Shown piece after piece: positions 1 through 7,204 of a DNA stretch of 11,559 nucleotides (position 1 is the stretch's first letter; each line of letters begins with the position of its first letter). This stretch comes from Candidatus Adiutrix sp. (GTDB lineage Bacteria > Desulfobacterota > Desulfarculia > Adiutricales > Adiutricaceae), in the NCBI GenBank assembly GCA_031283395.1, contig JAITBV010000183.1, positions 1-11,559 of the forward strand, given 5' to 3'. The translations under genes were made by a program, and so were the position numbers. The notes beneath the pieces were generated by a model. It was not told the DNA's origin. It saw only the letters and a list, made by a program, of their open reading frames with translations, and made no database searches.

Positions 1-2
1 AC

Positions 3-497
3 CAGGCCAGCCACTACGTGGATCTCCTGGAATGGCTAATCGGCCCGGTCGCGGCTGTCCAGGCCATGACCTCCACCCTGGCCCGCGACATCGAGGTGGA
101 GGATTCGGGCGTCCTGAACCTGCGCTGGCGCAGCGGGGCCCGGGGGTGCATGGCCGTGACCATGCTCACCTATCCCAAAAACCTTGAAGGCTCCATCACC
201 ATCATGGGCGAGAAGGGCACGGTCCGGGTGGGCGGCGTGGCGGTGAACGACATCCAGATCTGGGATTTCGCCGAACCCAAGGATTACGACGCCCTCGTCC
301 GGGAAGCGGGATATGAAACCACTTCGGTCTATGGCTTCGGGCATCCCCTTTACTTCAAGAACGTCATTGACGTTCTGCGGGGGGAGGCGGAGCCGGAGAC
401 GGACGGGCGGGAAGGCCTCAAATCCCTGGAACTGCTCATAGCGGCCTATATTTCGGCCCGGGACGGCCGGACCGTGTCTTTGCCCCTGCAATACTGA
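3..497 (+). CDS. wbpB: Gfo/Idh/MocA-family sugar oxidoreductase, WbpB/WlbA-like (5' end missing)
   Basis: This is the C-terminal part (164 residues visible) of an NAD-dependent nucleotide-sugar oxidoreductase. The reading frame is open from the left edge, so the Rossmann domain and start lie outside the window. The visible part begins with QASHYVDLLEWL, the stretch that opens the substrate-binding domain of Gfo/Idh/MocA proteins. It continues through the beta-sheet (GCMAVTMLTYP, GEKGTVRVGG) to the usual C-terminal helix (FKNVIDVLRG, GLKSLELLIAAYISA). Family knowledge alone would allow many substrates. The WbpB/WlbA reading (oxidation of C3 of UDP-GlcNAc uronic acid) is inferred from the WbpE-like aminotransferase 13 nt downstream and the WbpD-like acetyltransferase after it. 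The family is secure; the exact substrate is moderately supported. It acts in the cytoplasm. Confidence 0.8.
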   Translation, partial: QASHYVDLLEWLIGPVAAVQAMTSTLARDIEVEDSGVLNLRWRSGARGCMAVTMLTYPKNLEGSITIMGEKGTVRVGGVAVNDIQIWDFAEPKDYDALVREAGYETTSVYGFGHPLYFKNVIDVLRGEAEPETDGREGLKSLELLIAAYISARDGRTVSLPLQY

Positions 498-499
498 CC

Positions 500-506
500 G
501 GAGGAA
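500..506 (+). promoter_or_regulatory. Ribosome binding site deciding a GTG start
   Basis: The sequence GGAGGAA lies 4 nt before a GTG at 511, counted from its last base. It starts just after the upstream TGA (495-497) and fixes GTG 511 as the start of the aminotransferase, whose protein then begins MQFIDLAAQ, the normal N-terminus of this family. Confidence 0.75.
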
Positions 507-510
507 ATTC

Positions 511-1680
511 GTGCAATTCATTGACCTGGCGGCCCAGCAGCGGCGCATCAGGCCCGTCCTGGAAGGCCGGATCAGGGCCGTCCTGGATCACGGCAACTAT
601 ATTCTGGGGCCGGAAGTGCCCGAGCTGGAGGAACGGCTGGCCGGGATGACCGGGGCCAAACATTGCCTGGGCTGCGCCTCGGGCACGGACGCCCTCCTGA
701 TGGTCCTCATGGCCTGGGGCCTCGGGCCCGGGGACGCGGTCTTCGTGCCGCCCTTTTCCTTCTTTGCCACCGGCGAGGCGCCCGCCCTCCTGGGGGCGAC
801 GCCCGTAATGACGGATATTGACCCGGTCACCTTCAATATGGACCCGGAGGCCCTGGCCAGGGCCGTGGAGGCGGTCCGAAAGCGGGACGCCTCGATCCAT
901 CCTCTGCCCAGGGCCGCCCTGGAACGCCCGCTGAGGGCCAGGGCCGTCATCCCCGTGGATCTTTTCGGCCAGACGGCGGATTACGACGCCATCCTGCCCA
1001 TCGCCGCGGGACACGGCCTTATGGTTCTGGAAGACGCGGCCCAGGCTTTCGGCGCGGAATACCGCGGCAAAAAAAGCTGCGCCCTGGGCTGCCAGGCCGC
1101 GGCCACCAGCTTTTTCCCGGCCAAACCCCTGGGCGGCTACGGAGACGGCGGCGCCATCTTCACCGATGACGACGCTTTGGCGGAAGTCCTGCTGTCCATC
1201 CGGGTGCATGGCAAGGGCCGCGACAAATACGACAATGTGCGTATCGGCGTAAACGGGCGCCTGGACACCTTGCAAGCCGCTATCCTGCTGGCCAAGCTGG
1301 AGGTCTTTCCCGAAGAGCTCGGGGCGCGGAGGCAAGTGGCGGGCTGGTACGCCAAACGCCTGGCCGGGCTTAAGGGCGTTACGCCCCCGAGCGTGGGCGA
1401 AGGGAGAACAAGCGTCTGGGCCCAATATTCCATCCTGGTTTCCGGCGGCCGGCGTGACGCCGCGGCGGAGCACCTGAAAAGCCGGGGCATACCGACCAAT
1501 ATCTATTACCCGACCCCCATGCACCTCTTGGGCGCCTTCAAACACCTGGGCCACCAGCCGGAAGACTTTCCGGTAGCCCTGGCTTGTTGCCGGGATATCC
1601 TGGCCCTGCCTTTCCATCCTTATATGACGCAAGACGATGTGAGCGCGGTCGGCCTGGCCCTGGAAGAGGTGTTGCGGTGA
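511..1680 (+). CDS. wbpE: DegT/DnrJ/EryC1/StrS aminotransferase, WbpE-like
   Basis: This 389-residue, cytoplasmic, PLP-dependent sugar aminotransferase has the usual length for its family. It starts at GTG 511. Visible landmarks in order are: CASGTDALL (residues 55-63), the PLP phosphate-binding region; PFSFFAT (81-87); IPVDLFGQ (147-154); EDAAQAFGA (174-182), whose Asp175 should contact the pyridine nitrogen and Gln178 the ring; and [14 protein letters not shown] (201-214), whose Lys205 is the predicted Schiff-base lysine. The C-terminal part has the family's [10 protein letters not shown] and YYPTPMHL segments. By homology with WbpE/WlbC it would transfer an amino group from glutamate to the 3-keto UDP-sugar made by the upstream oxidoreductase. 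Its stop codon overlaps the GTG start of the acetyltransferase. Family membership is near certain; the substrate is inferred from the neighbours. Confidence 0.93.
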   Translation: MQFIDLAAQQRRIRPVLEGRIRAVLDHGNYILGPEVPELEERLAGMTGAKHCLGCASGTDALLMVLMAWGLGPGDAVFVPPFSFFATGEAPALLGATPVMTDIDPVTFNMDPEALARAVEAVRKRDASIHPLPRAALERPLRARAVIPVDLFGQTADYDAILPIAAGHGLMVLEDAAQAFGAEYRGKKSCALGCQAAATSFFPAKPLGGYGDGGAIFTDDDALAEVLLSIRVHGKGRDKYDNVRIGVNGRLDTLQAAILLAKLEVFPEELGARRQVAGWYAKRLAGLKGVTPPSVGEGRTSVWAQYSILVSGGRRDAAAEHLKSRGIPTNIYYPTPMHLLGAFKHLGHQPEDFPVALACCRDILALPFHPYMTQDDVSAVGLALEEVLR

Positions 1681-2276
1681 GCGCGGAATTCTTCGTCCAT
1701 CCCTCGTCCTTCGTGGACGAGGGAGCCCGTATAGGAGCCGGCACGAAGATCTGGCACTTCAGCCACATCCTGACCCGCACCGTGATCGGCGCGGAGTGCA
1801 ACATAGGGCAGAACGTGGTGATCGGGCCGGACGTGACCATCGGACGGAGCTGCAAGGTGCAGAACAACGTCAGCCTCTACCAGGGTGTGACCCTGGAGGA
1901 CGAGGTGTTTTGCGGGCCTTCAATGGTGTTCACCAACGTATTCAATCCCCGGGCCGCCATCCGGCGCATGAACGAGGCCAGGCCGACCCTGGTCAAGCGC
2001 GGGGCCAGCCTGGGGGCCAACTGCACCATAATCTGCGGGGTGACCATCGGCCGCTACGCCCTGGTGGGGGCCGGGGCGGTGGTCACCGGAGACGTGCCGG
2101 ATCACGCCCTGGTCTACGGCAATCCCGCCCGGCAAAAGGGCTGGGTGTGCGCCTGCGGGGAAAAACTGGGCCCTGGCCTGCGCTGCGCCGCCTGCGCCGC
2201 CGGGTATGAAGCCGGTGAAACGGGACTCGTGAATATTGAAATTGACCCAGATCGCCCCGCCGGAGGTGGCGCATGA
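1677..2276 (+). CDS. wbpD: Hexapeptide-repeat sugar N-acetyltransferase with zinc ribbon, WbpD-like
   Basis: This 199-residue left-handed beta-helix acyltransferase belongs to the WbpD/WlbB type, which acetylates the 3-amino group of the UDP-2-acetamido-3-amino uronic acid using acetyl-CoA. The chosen start is GTG 1677: it overlaps the preceding TGA as GTGA, follows AGAGG at 1665-1669, and gives the expected N-terminus ([20 protein letters not shown]). Upstream codons in the same frame only read through the aminotransferase gene. Hexapeptide turns run from about residue 12 to 140 ([37 protein letters not shown]), and [11 protein letters not shown] closes the helix. After this come Cys158, Cys160, Cys170 and Cys173, a CxC...CxxC zinc ribbon common in WbpD-like enzymes. 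It ends in an ATGA overlap with rfbD. The role fits both neighbours. Confidence 0.88.
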   Translation: MSAEFFVHPSSFVDEGARIGAGTKIWHFSHILTRTVIGAECNIGQNVVIGPDVTIGRSCKVQNNVSLYQGVTLEDEVFCGPSMVFTNVFNPRAAIRRMNEARPTLVKRGASLGANCTIICGVTIGRYALVGAGAVVTGDVPDHALVYGNPARQKGWVCACGEKLGPGLRCAACAAGYEAGETGLVNIEIDPDRPAGGGA

Positions 2277-3232
2277 ACATCCTTCTTTTGGGCGCCGAGG
2301 GCCGACTGGGCTGGGAACTGGGGGCCAGCCTGGCCCCCCTGGGCCGGGTCTGTCATTACGGGCATCAAAAGTCCGATTTCACCCAGCCTGACCTTTTGGA
2401 AAAACTGGTCCGCCGGACCCAACCCGCCGTCATCGTCAACGCCGCGGCCCACACCGCGGTGGACCAGGCCGAAGCGGAACCCCGGCGGGCCGAGCAGATC
2501 AACGCCGAGGCCCCGGCCCGCCTGGCCCGTTTGGCCAGGGAACTGTCCGCCTGGCTCATCCACTATTCCACCGACTATGTCTTTGACGGCAGCAAGGACG
2601 GCTGGTATACGGAAGACGACCCGGCCGCTCCCCTGAACGTTTATGGCCGCAGCAAACTGGCGGGCGACGAGGCCATCATCTCTTCCGGCTGCCGCCACCT
2701 TATTTTCCGAGTCAGCTGGCTTTTTTCCGACCGGGGCCACAGTTTCCCCCGGGCCATCCTGGAACAGGCCCACCAGAAGGAAAGTTTCTCCGTGACCGAT
2801 GACCAGTTCGGCTCGCCCACCGGGGTGGAACTCCTCTCCAGCGTCACGGCCCTGGCCCTGAACCAGGCCCTGGCCTCTGACCGGAATCTTTCGGGGCTCT
2901 ACAACCTGGCCGCGTCCGGCGAAACCAGCTGGTACGGCTTTGCGGTTTACCTGGTGGCCAAGGCCCGCAGGCTGGGCTGGAATCTCAAAGCCCGGCCGGA
3001 AACCATACGCCCGGCCCCGGCCGCGTCGGTGGCGGCCAGGCGTCCGGCCAGGCGGCCGGCCAATTCCCGCCTTTCCACCGAACGTCTCACCTCCGTCTTC
3101 GGCTTAAGGCCACCCCGCTGGGCTTATTACGTGGACCGCCTCCTGTGGCTCTGGACCTCCATCCGGAACCTCAGCAAGCATTCGCCGTTGATTTGCCCCG
3201 ACCATCACCACTATGATATAATCCAAAATTGA
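2273..3232 (+). CDS. rfbD: dTDP-4-dehydrorhamnose reductase (RmlD)
   Basis: This cytoplasmic, 319-residue short-chain dehydrogenase of the RmlD family reduces dTDP-4-keto-L-rhamnose to dTDP-L-rhamnose. The ATG at 2273 overlaps the previous stop and follows a strong GGAGGTG (2262-2268). The N-terminal [10 protein letters not shown] (residues 8-17) is the nucleotide-binding glycine motif. STDYVFDG (99-106) carries the active-site Thr100 and Asp101, and YGRSK (124-128) holds the catalytic Tyr and Lys. [10 protein letters not shown] and [12 protein letters not shown] are further family signatures. Two oddities stand out. ARRP is directly duplicated just before the conserved NSRL (12-bp repeat at 3034-3057). 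The C-terminus carries a tail of about 20 residues, rich in His and encoded in AT-rich DNA that also looks like a promoter. The other rhamnose genes (rfbA, rfbB, rfbC) are not in the window. Confidence 0.93.
   Translation: MNILLLGAEGRLGWELGASLAPLGRVCHYGHQKSDFTQPDLLEKLVRRTQPAVIVNAAAHTAVDQAEAEPRRAEQINAEAPARLARLARELSAWLIHYSTDYVFDGSKDGWYTEDDPAAPLNVYGRSKLAGDEAIISSGCRHLIFRVSWLFSDRGHSFPRAILEQAHQKESFSVTDDQFGSPTGVELLSSVTALALNQALASDRNLSGLYNLAASGETSWYGFAVYLVAKARRLGWNLKARPETIRPAPAASVAARRPARRPANSRLSTERLTSVFGLRPPRWAYYVDRLLWLWTSIRNLSKHSPLICPDHHHYDIIQN
3034..3061 (+). repeat. 12-bp in-frame tandem duplication in rfbD
   Basis: The unit GGCCAGGCGTCC (3034-3045) is followed directly by GGCCAGGCGGCC (3046-3057) and a partial third copy, GGCC (3058-3061). 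The two full units differ at one base. They encode a doubled ARRP next to the conserved NSRL of RmlD. This looks like a small slippage duplication in a surface loop. Confidence 0.7.
3193..3222 (+). promoter_or_regulatory. Candidate sigma-70 promoter for the cobS unit
   Basis: A perfect -10 box, TATAAT, lies at 3217-3222. An acceptable -35 box, TTGCCC (4 of 6 consensus bases), lies at 3193-3198 with an 18-nt spacer. Transcription would start near 3229, about 25 nt before the cobS ATG. The site sits inside the last codons of rfbD, in an AT-rich patch unlike the surrounding GC-rich DNA. This is inferred from base matches only. Confidence 0.45.
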
Positions 3233-3253
3233 TTTTCCCCTACCTGGAGAGCA

Positions 3254-4003
3254 ATGCTCAACCATATAAAAAATTTACGGGCCGCCTTAGGTTTTTTCAG
3301 CCTGCTTCCCGTCGGCCGGACCGAAGCCCTGACCCCGGAGCAGTTCGGCCGCCTGCCGGCCTTCTACCCCCTGGTCGGCCTGGTCTTCGGGCTGGCCCTG
3401 GGTTTCCTGGGGCTTCTGGCCGGAGAAGTCCTGCCCCCGGACCTCACCGCCCTGGCCCTGGTCCTGTTTTTGGTCGTGATTAGCCGGGGCTTTCACCTTG
3501 ACGGCCTGGCCGACACCGCCGACGCCCTCTTTTCCCACCGGCCCCGGGCGGAAAAACTGGCCATTTTGAAAGACAGCCGCCAGGGCACCTTCGGCGTCCT
3601 GGCCATAGTGCTGAGCATCGTCATCAAAATCCAGCTTCTGACCCACCTGGTCCCGGCCGCCCCCTGGCTCCTGCTGCTCTGGCCGGCCTGGGGCCGCCTG
3701 GGCGCCTCGGTGGTGGCCGTCCTGAGCCGTTACGCCGGGGCCGAAACCGGCCAGGGCCGCTTCATGGTGGAGAGGTCAGGCCCCCGGGAACTGGGCCTGG
3801 CCGCCCTGTTCACCTTCGGCCCCAGCCTGATTTTCGGCCCCCCCGCCCTTCTGGCCGCCGCCGCGGCCCTCCTGTTCGGCCTGGCCCTGGTTCCGGTCTG
3901 GCACCGGGCCCTGGGCGGCATCACCGGCGACCTTCTGGGCGCCAGCGTGGAACTGACCGAAATTTTCACCCTGGTCTTTTTTTATTTTTTAACCCTGGTC
4001 TGA
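3254..4003 (+). CDS. cobS: Adenosylcobinamide-GDP ribazoletransferase (cobalamin synthase, CobS)
   Basis: This is an integral inner-membrane enzyme of 249 residues, the normal length. It joins adenosylcobinamide-GDP to alpha-ribazole (or its phosphate), the late nucleotide-loop step of vitamin B12 assembly. The CobS signature HLDGLADTAD is at residues 81-90, with the acidic residues expected to bind Mg2+, followed by ILKDSRQGTFGV (104-115). The C-terminal GGITGDLLGASVELTE (221-236) is also characteristic. Hydrophobic segments near residues 38-58, 67-78, 114-132, 137-157, 182-215 and 236-249 fit a multi-pass protein. The ATG at 3254 follows GGAGAG (3246-3251) at short spacing. No other cobalamin gene is visible, and the 21-nt gap to rfbD leaves no room for a cobalamin riboswitch. 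The gene may use the promoter in the rfbD tail. Confidence 0.94.
   Translation: MLNHIKNLRAALGFFSLLPVGRTEALTPEQFGRLPAFYPLVGLVFGLALGFLGLLAGEVLPPDLTALALVLFLVVISRGFHLDGLADTADALFSHRPRAEKLAILKDSRQGTFGVLAIVLSIVIKIQLLTHLVPAAPWLLLLWPAWGRLGASVVAVLSRYAGAETGQGRFMVERSGPRELGLAALFTFGPSLIFGPPALLAAAAALLFGLALVPVWHRALGGITGDLLGASVELTEIFTLVFFYFLTLV
3968..4001 (+). repeat. 10-bp direct repeat flanking a T-rich run at the end of cobS
   Basis: ACCCTGGTCT occurs at 3968-3977 and again at 3992-4001, separated by a 14-nt T/A run. The copies are 24 nt (eight codons) apart in the same frame, so the last residues of CobS read TLV, then an aromatic stretch, then TLV and stop. The T-run lacks a GC stem directly upstream, so I do not call it a terminator. 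Confidence 0.55.
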
Positions 4004-4032
4004 TCAAACCCGACCACACGGAAGAACCCCGC

Positions 4033-5223
4033 ATGGCCCACCCTGTCAGCCTCGGACCGGACGGCGCCTTCGTCACCCCGGAACAACCCGTCATTCCGAT
4101 AATCACGGGCGACGGCATAGGACCTGAACTGTGGCGGGCCGCCCGGCCCGTCCTGGACACCGCCGTGGCCAAAAGCGGCCACGGCCCCATCACCTGGCTT
4201 CAAATCCCGGCCGGCCTTAAGGCCTTGGAAGAAACCGGGGAATACCTGCCGGCCTCCACCCTGGCCACTCTGAAGGAACACCGTATAAGCCTAAAAGGCC
4301 CCCTGGCCACCCCGGTGGGCGGCGGCCTTCGGAGCCTCAACGTGGCCATCAGAAAGGAACTGGACCTCTACGCCTGCCTCCGGCCGGTCCGCTGGATCCC
4401 CGGCGGCCCCAGCCCGGTCAAGCACCCGGAAAAGGTGGACATGATAATTTTCCGGGAAAACACCGAAGACGTCTATGCCGGCCTGGAATGGCCGGCCGGG
4501 AGCGCTGAAGCCGAAGAATTGAGACGTTTCGCCGCCGAACGCCTCAAGGCCTTCGTCAAACCCAACAGCGCCCTGGGCCTGAAGCCCATGAGCGAATCCG
4601 GCTCCAAGCGCCTCATCCGGATGGCCCTCCAATGGGCCCTGGCCCATAAGGCCCCCAGCCTGACCCTGGTCCACAAGGGCAACATAATGAAATTCACCGA
4701 AGGCGCCTTCCGCGCCTGGGGTTACGCCCTGGCCCGGGAGGAATTCGGGAGCCTGACCGTGCCGGAAGACGAAGCCGGGGATGACGGCCGCCTGGTCATC
4801 AAGGACCGGATCGCCGACAACATGTTCATGCAGACCCTCCTGAGGCCCGACGAATATTCGGTGCTGGCCATGCCCAACCTAAACGGTGATTACCTCTCCG
4901 ATGCCCTGGCCGCCCAGATAGGCGGCCTGGGCCTGGCCCCGGGGGCCAACGTGGGCGACGGCCTGGCCGTTTTCGAGGCCACCCACGGCACGGCCCCGAA
5001 ATACACCGGACAGGACAGGGCCAACCCCGGCTCCCTCATCCTCTCCGGGGCCCTGATGCTGGAATTCATGGGCTGGCCCGAAGCCGCCGAAAAAGTGCGG
5101 ACGGCCGTGGCCCGGACCATAGCCGCCGGCCTCGTCACCTATGACCTGGCCCGGCAGATGGCCGGGGTCGCCCCGGTCTCCACCTCGGCCTTCGGCCAGG
5201 CGGTGTCTGAAAACATCATATGA
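4033..5223 (+). CDS. icd: Isocitrate dehydrogenase, NADP-dependent type
   Basis: This cytoplasmic TCA-cycle enzyme of 396 residues converts isocitrate to 2-oxoglutarate and CO2. It closely follows the E. coli Icd pattern. GPLATPVGGGLRSLNVAIRKELDLY (split by me at residues 89-113) contains Ser101 and Asn103 for substrate, with Ser101 matching the serine phosphorylated by IDH kinase in E. coli. Arg107, Arg117 and Arg141 fit the isocitrate carboxylate ligands, Tyr148 and Lys215 the catalytic pair, and Asp286 and Asp290 (in NGDYLSD) the metal. HGTAPKY (318-324) with Lys323 and Tyr324, plus Tyr370 and Arg374 in VTYDLAR, matches the NADP-binding set rather than the NAD set. The ATG at 4033 follows GGAAG (4020-4024). 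Its stop overlaps an ATG that could start aconitase, the enzyme one step earlier, so the two are probably co-translated. Confidence 0.96.
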   Translation: MAHPVSLGPDGAFVTPEQPVIPIITGDGIGPELWRAARPVLDTAVAKSGHGPITWLQIPAGLKALEETGEYLPASTLATLKEHRISLKGPLATPVGGGLRSLNVAIRKELDLYACLRPVRWIPGGPSPVKHPEKVDMIIFRENTEDVYAGLEWPAGSAEAEELRRFAAERLKAFVKPNSALGLKPMSESGSKRLIRMALQWALAHKAPSLTLVHKGNIMKFTEGAFRAWGYALAREEFGSLTVPEDEAGDDGRLVIKDRIADNMFMQTLLRPDEYSVLAMPNLNGDYLSDALAAQIGGLGLAPGANVGDGLAVFEATHGTAPKYTGQDRANPGSLILSGALMLEFMGWPEAAEKVRTAVARTIAAGLVTYDLARQMAGVAPVSTSAFGQAVSENII

Positions 5224-5228
5224 AAGGT
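5222..5228 (+). promoter_or_regulatory. Ribosome binding site favouring aconitase start at 5238
   Basis: GAAAGGT lies 9 nt before ATG 5238, overlapping the icd stop codon. The alternative ATG at 5220 has no purine-rich site at a suitable distance, so 5238 is preferred. The choice changes only six N-terminal residues. Confidence 0.5.
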
Positions 5229-5237
5229 CGCAAGACC

Positions 5238-7163
5238 ATGAACCTGGCGCAAAAAATAATCAAGGCCCATTTGAGGGCCGGCGAGATGGTTCCAGGCCGG
5301 GAAATAGGCCTGGCCGTGGATCAGACCCTGGTCCACGACGCCACCGGCCAGATGGCCCTCCTGCAGTTCGAGGCCCTGGGCTTCCCCCGGGTCAGGATCC
5401 GCCGTTGCCTCGTCTACACTGATCACAACATTCTCCAGGTGGGCTTCGAGAACGCCGACGACCACGCCTTTCTGGCCTCGGCGGCCCGGAAGTTCGGACT
5501 ATACTACTCCAAGGCCGGCGGCGGCATCTGCCACCAGGTCAACCTGGAACGTTTCGCCGTGCCCGGAGAGGTCCTCCTGGGGGCCGACAGCCACACCACC
5601 ACGGGCGGCGCGGTGGGGGAACTGGCCATCGGGGCCGGCGGGCTGGATGTGGCCGCGGCCATGGGCGGCCGGCCGTTTTTTCTGCCCATGCCGGAAGTGA
5701 TGCGCATTACGCTGACCGGCCGGCTTGAACCATGGAGCACGGCCAAGGACGTGGCCCTGGAAGTCCTAAGACGCCTGACCGTATCCGGGGGCCGGGGCCG
5801 CATCCTGGAATTCGCCGGACCCGGCCTGGCCGGCCTTTCCGTGCCGGAGAGGGCCACCATAGCCAACATGAGCATAGAGACCGGGGCCATCACCGCCCTC
5901 TTCCCGGCCGATGAAAACACCCGGGCCTTCCTGGAACGTCAGGGCCGGGCCGAAGATTTCACGCCCCTGGCCGCCGACCCGGAGGCCGGCTACGAGGCCG
6001 AACTGGACATCGACCTGTCGAAACTGGCCCCCCTGGCCGCCCTTCCCCATTCCCCGGACCAGGTCCGGGAAGTGGCGGATCTGGCGGGTCTGAAGGTGGA
6101 CCAGATAGCCATAGGCTCCTGCACCAACGCTTCCTACGAGGACCTCATGGCCGTGGCCTTAATTCTGAAAGGCGGCCGCCTGCCGCCACACCTCAGCCTG
6201 ATCATAGCCCCGGGTTCCCGCCAGGTCTTTCAGGAACTGGCCGACCGCGGAGCCCTGGCCGACCTCATAGCCGCCGGGGCCCGGATAATGGAAACCGCCT
6301 GCGGTTTCTGCAACGGCGTCGGCCAGGCGCCCCGGACCGAGGGGGTATCCTTGCGCACCTCCAACCGCAATTTCCCCGGACGCAGCGGCACGGCCAACGC
6401 CGGCCTCTACCTGGTAAGTCCCCAGACGGCCGCGGTCAGCGCCCTGACCGGTTTTTTGACCGATCCCCGGACTTTCGGCCCGGCCCCGGCCATAGCGCCG
6501 CCCGAACGCTTCGTCCTCGATGATACGCTCCTCATCCCCCCGGCCCCGGAGGCCGAGGCGGGGGGGGTGGCCATAGAACGCGGGCCGAACATAGCGCCCC
6601 TGCCCGATTTCGACGCCCTGCCCGATCACCTGGAAGCCGAAGTGATGCTGGCCCTGGGCCATAACGTCACCACCGACGACATCCTGCCGGCCGGTGCCCA
6701 CATCCTGGCTCTTCGGGCCAACATCCCGGCCATTTCCCGCTATATCTTCTCCAATATCGACCCCGATTTCGCCGGACGCCTAAAGGAAAAGGGCTGCGGG
6801 TTCGTGGTGGGCGGTCAAAATTACGGCCAGGGCTCCAGCCGGGAACACGCCGCCCTGGCCCCCCGTTATTTGGGGCTCCGGGCCGTCATTGCCGAAAGTT
6901 TCGCCCGCATCCACAAGGCCAACCTGGTCAATTTCGGCATCCTGCCCCTGGAACTGGTCAACCCCGGCGACCGCGGAGAACTGGCCCCGGGCCACCGCCT
7001 GGCCCTGGGCGGCTTGGGCCTTCTTCGAGCCGGCGGCCGGCTGACCCTAAAAAACTTGACCACCGGCCGGGATTTTGCGGTAAAATTGGAGGTATCCGAA
7101 CGCCAGGCCCTCATGCTCAAAGCCGGCGGTCTCCTGGCCCAGGCCAAAGCCTCAAGCGATTAA
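5238..7163 (+). CDS. acn: Aconitate hydratase, short Aquifex-type
   Basis: This cytoplasmic [4Fe-4S] enzyme interconverts citrate, cis-aconitate and isocitrate and so feeds the isocitrate dehydrogenase just upstream. Counted from ATG 5238 it has 641 residues, far shorter than AcnA or AcnB (roughly 850-900). It resembles the single-chain group described for Aquifex and many deltaproteobacteria. QTLVHDATG (29-37), LGADSHTTTGG (114-124) and GSCTNASYED (293-302) are aconitase-superfamily motifs. The predicted cluster ligands are Cys295, Cys355 and Cys358 (ACGFCNG). NRNFPGRSG (377-385) follows. The swivel domain near the C-terminus has GHNVTTDDILPAG (474-486) and YGQGSSREHAAL (529-540), with the active-site Ser and Arg. 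A six-residue longer form from ATG 5220, overlapping the icd stop, is possible. The gene uses ATA for isoleucine at least 12 times. Confidence 0.94.
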   Translation: MNLAQKIIKAHLRAGEMVPGREIGLAVDQTLVHDATGQMALLQFEALGFPRVRIRRCLVYTDHNILQVGFENADDHAFLASAARKFGLYYSKAGGGICHQVNLERFAVPGEVLLGADSHTTTGGAVGELAIGAGGLDVAAAMGGRPFFLPMPEVMRITLTGRLEPWSTAKDVALEVLRRLTVSGGRGRILEFAGPGLAGLSVPERATIANMSIETGAITALFPADENTRAFLERQGRAEDFTPLAADPEAGYEAELDIDLSKLAPLAALPHSPDQVREVADLAGLKVDQIAIGSCTNASYEDLMAVALILKGGRLPPHLSLIIAPGSRQVFQELADRGALADLIAAGARIMETACGFCNGVGQAPRTEGVSLRTSNRNFPGRSGTANAGLYLVSPQTAAVSALTGFLTDPRTFGPAPAIAPPERFVLDDTLLIPPAPEAEAGGVAIERGPNIAPLPDFDALPDHLEAEVMLALGHNVTTDDILPAGAHILALRANIPAISRYIFSNIDPDFAGRLKEKGCGFVVGGQNYGQGSSREHAALAPRYLGLRAVIAESFARIHKANLVNFGILPLELVNPGDRGELAPGHRLALGGLGLLRAGGRLTLKNLTTGRDFAVKLEVSERQALMLKAGGLLAQAKASSD

Positions 7164-7182
7164 AAAAGCCGGCGGAGCCGGC
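7162..7182 (-). terminator. Hairpin with T-tract on the minus strand
   Basis: GCCGGC (7168-7173), loop GGA, GCCGGC (7177-7182) forms a 6-bp GC stem directly after the aconitase stop. It is preceded by six A residues (7162-7167), which become a T-run after the stem when read on the minus strand. On the plus strand it is followed by CCTTG, with no T-run. It therefore looks like an intrinsic terminator only for antisense transcription, although no minus-strand gene is present. The stem is short and the call is tentative. Confidence 0.35.
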
Positions 7183-7193
7183 CCTTGAAGCCC

Positions 7194-7198
7194 GGGGA
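7194..7198 (+). promoter_or_regulatory. Ribosome binding site deciding a TTG start
   Basis: GGGGA at 7194-7198 lies 6 nt before TTG 7205. It supports a TTG start for the exported protein, because no ATG or GTG in this frame precedes its signal peptide. Confidence 0.5.
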
Positions 7199-7204
7199 AC
7201 CTTT

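Noticed and set aside
436..1632. Long minus-strand open frame (398 codons) opposite the aminotransferase
   Set aside because: It is a by-product of GC-rich third positions in the plus-strand gene. It is low-complexity in Gly, Pro, Arg and Gln and shows no recognisable motif.
3233..3253. Possible cobalamin riboswitch ahead of cobS
   Set aside because: Only 21 nt separate rfbD and cobS, far too short, and no B12-box-like conserved sequence was seen in the rfbD end.
3229..3483. Alternative frame starting just before cobS
   Set aside because: It is an Arg/Pro-rich shadow of cobS with no family resemblance.
3955..3990. Terminator at the end of cobS because of the T-rich run
   Set aside because: No stable GC stem lies directly upstream; only a 4-bp pairing with a large loop can be drawn, and the run is coding.
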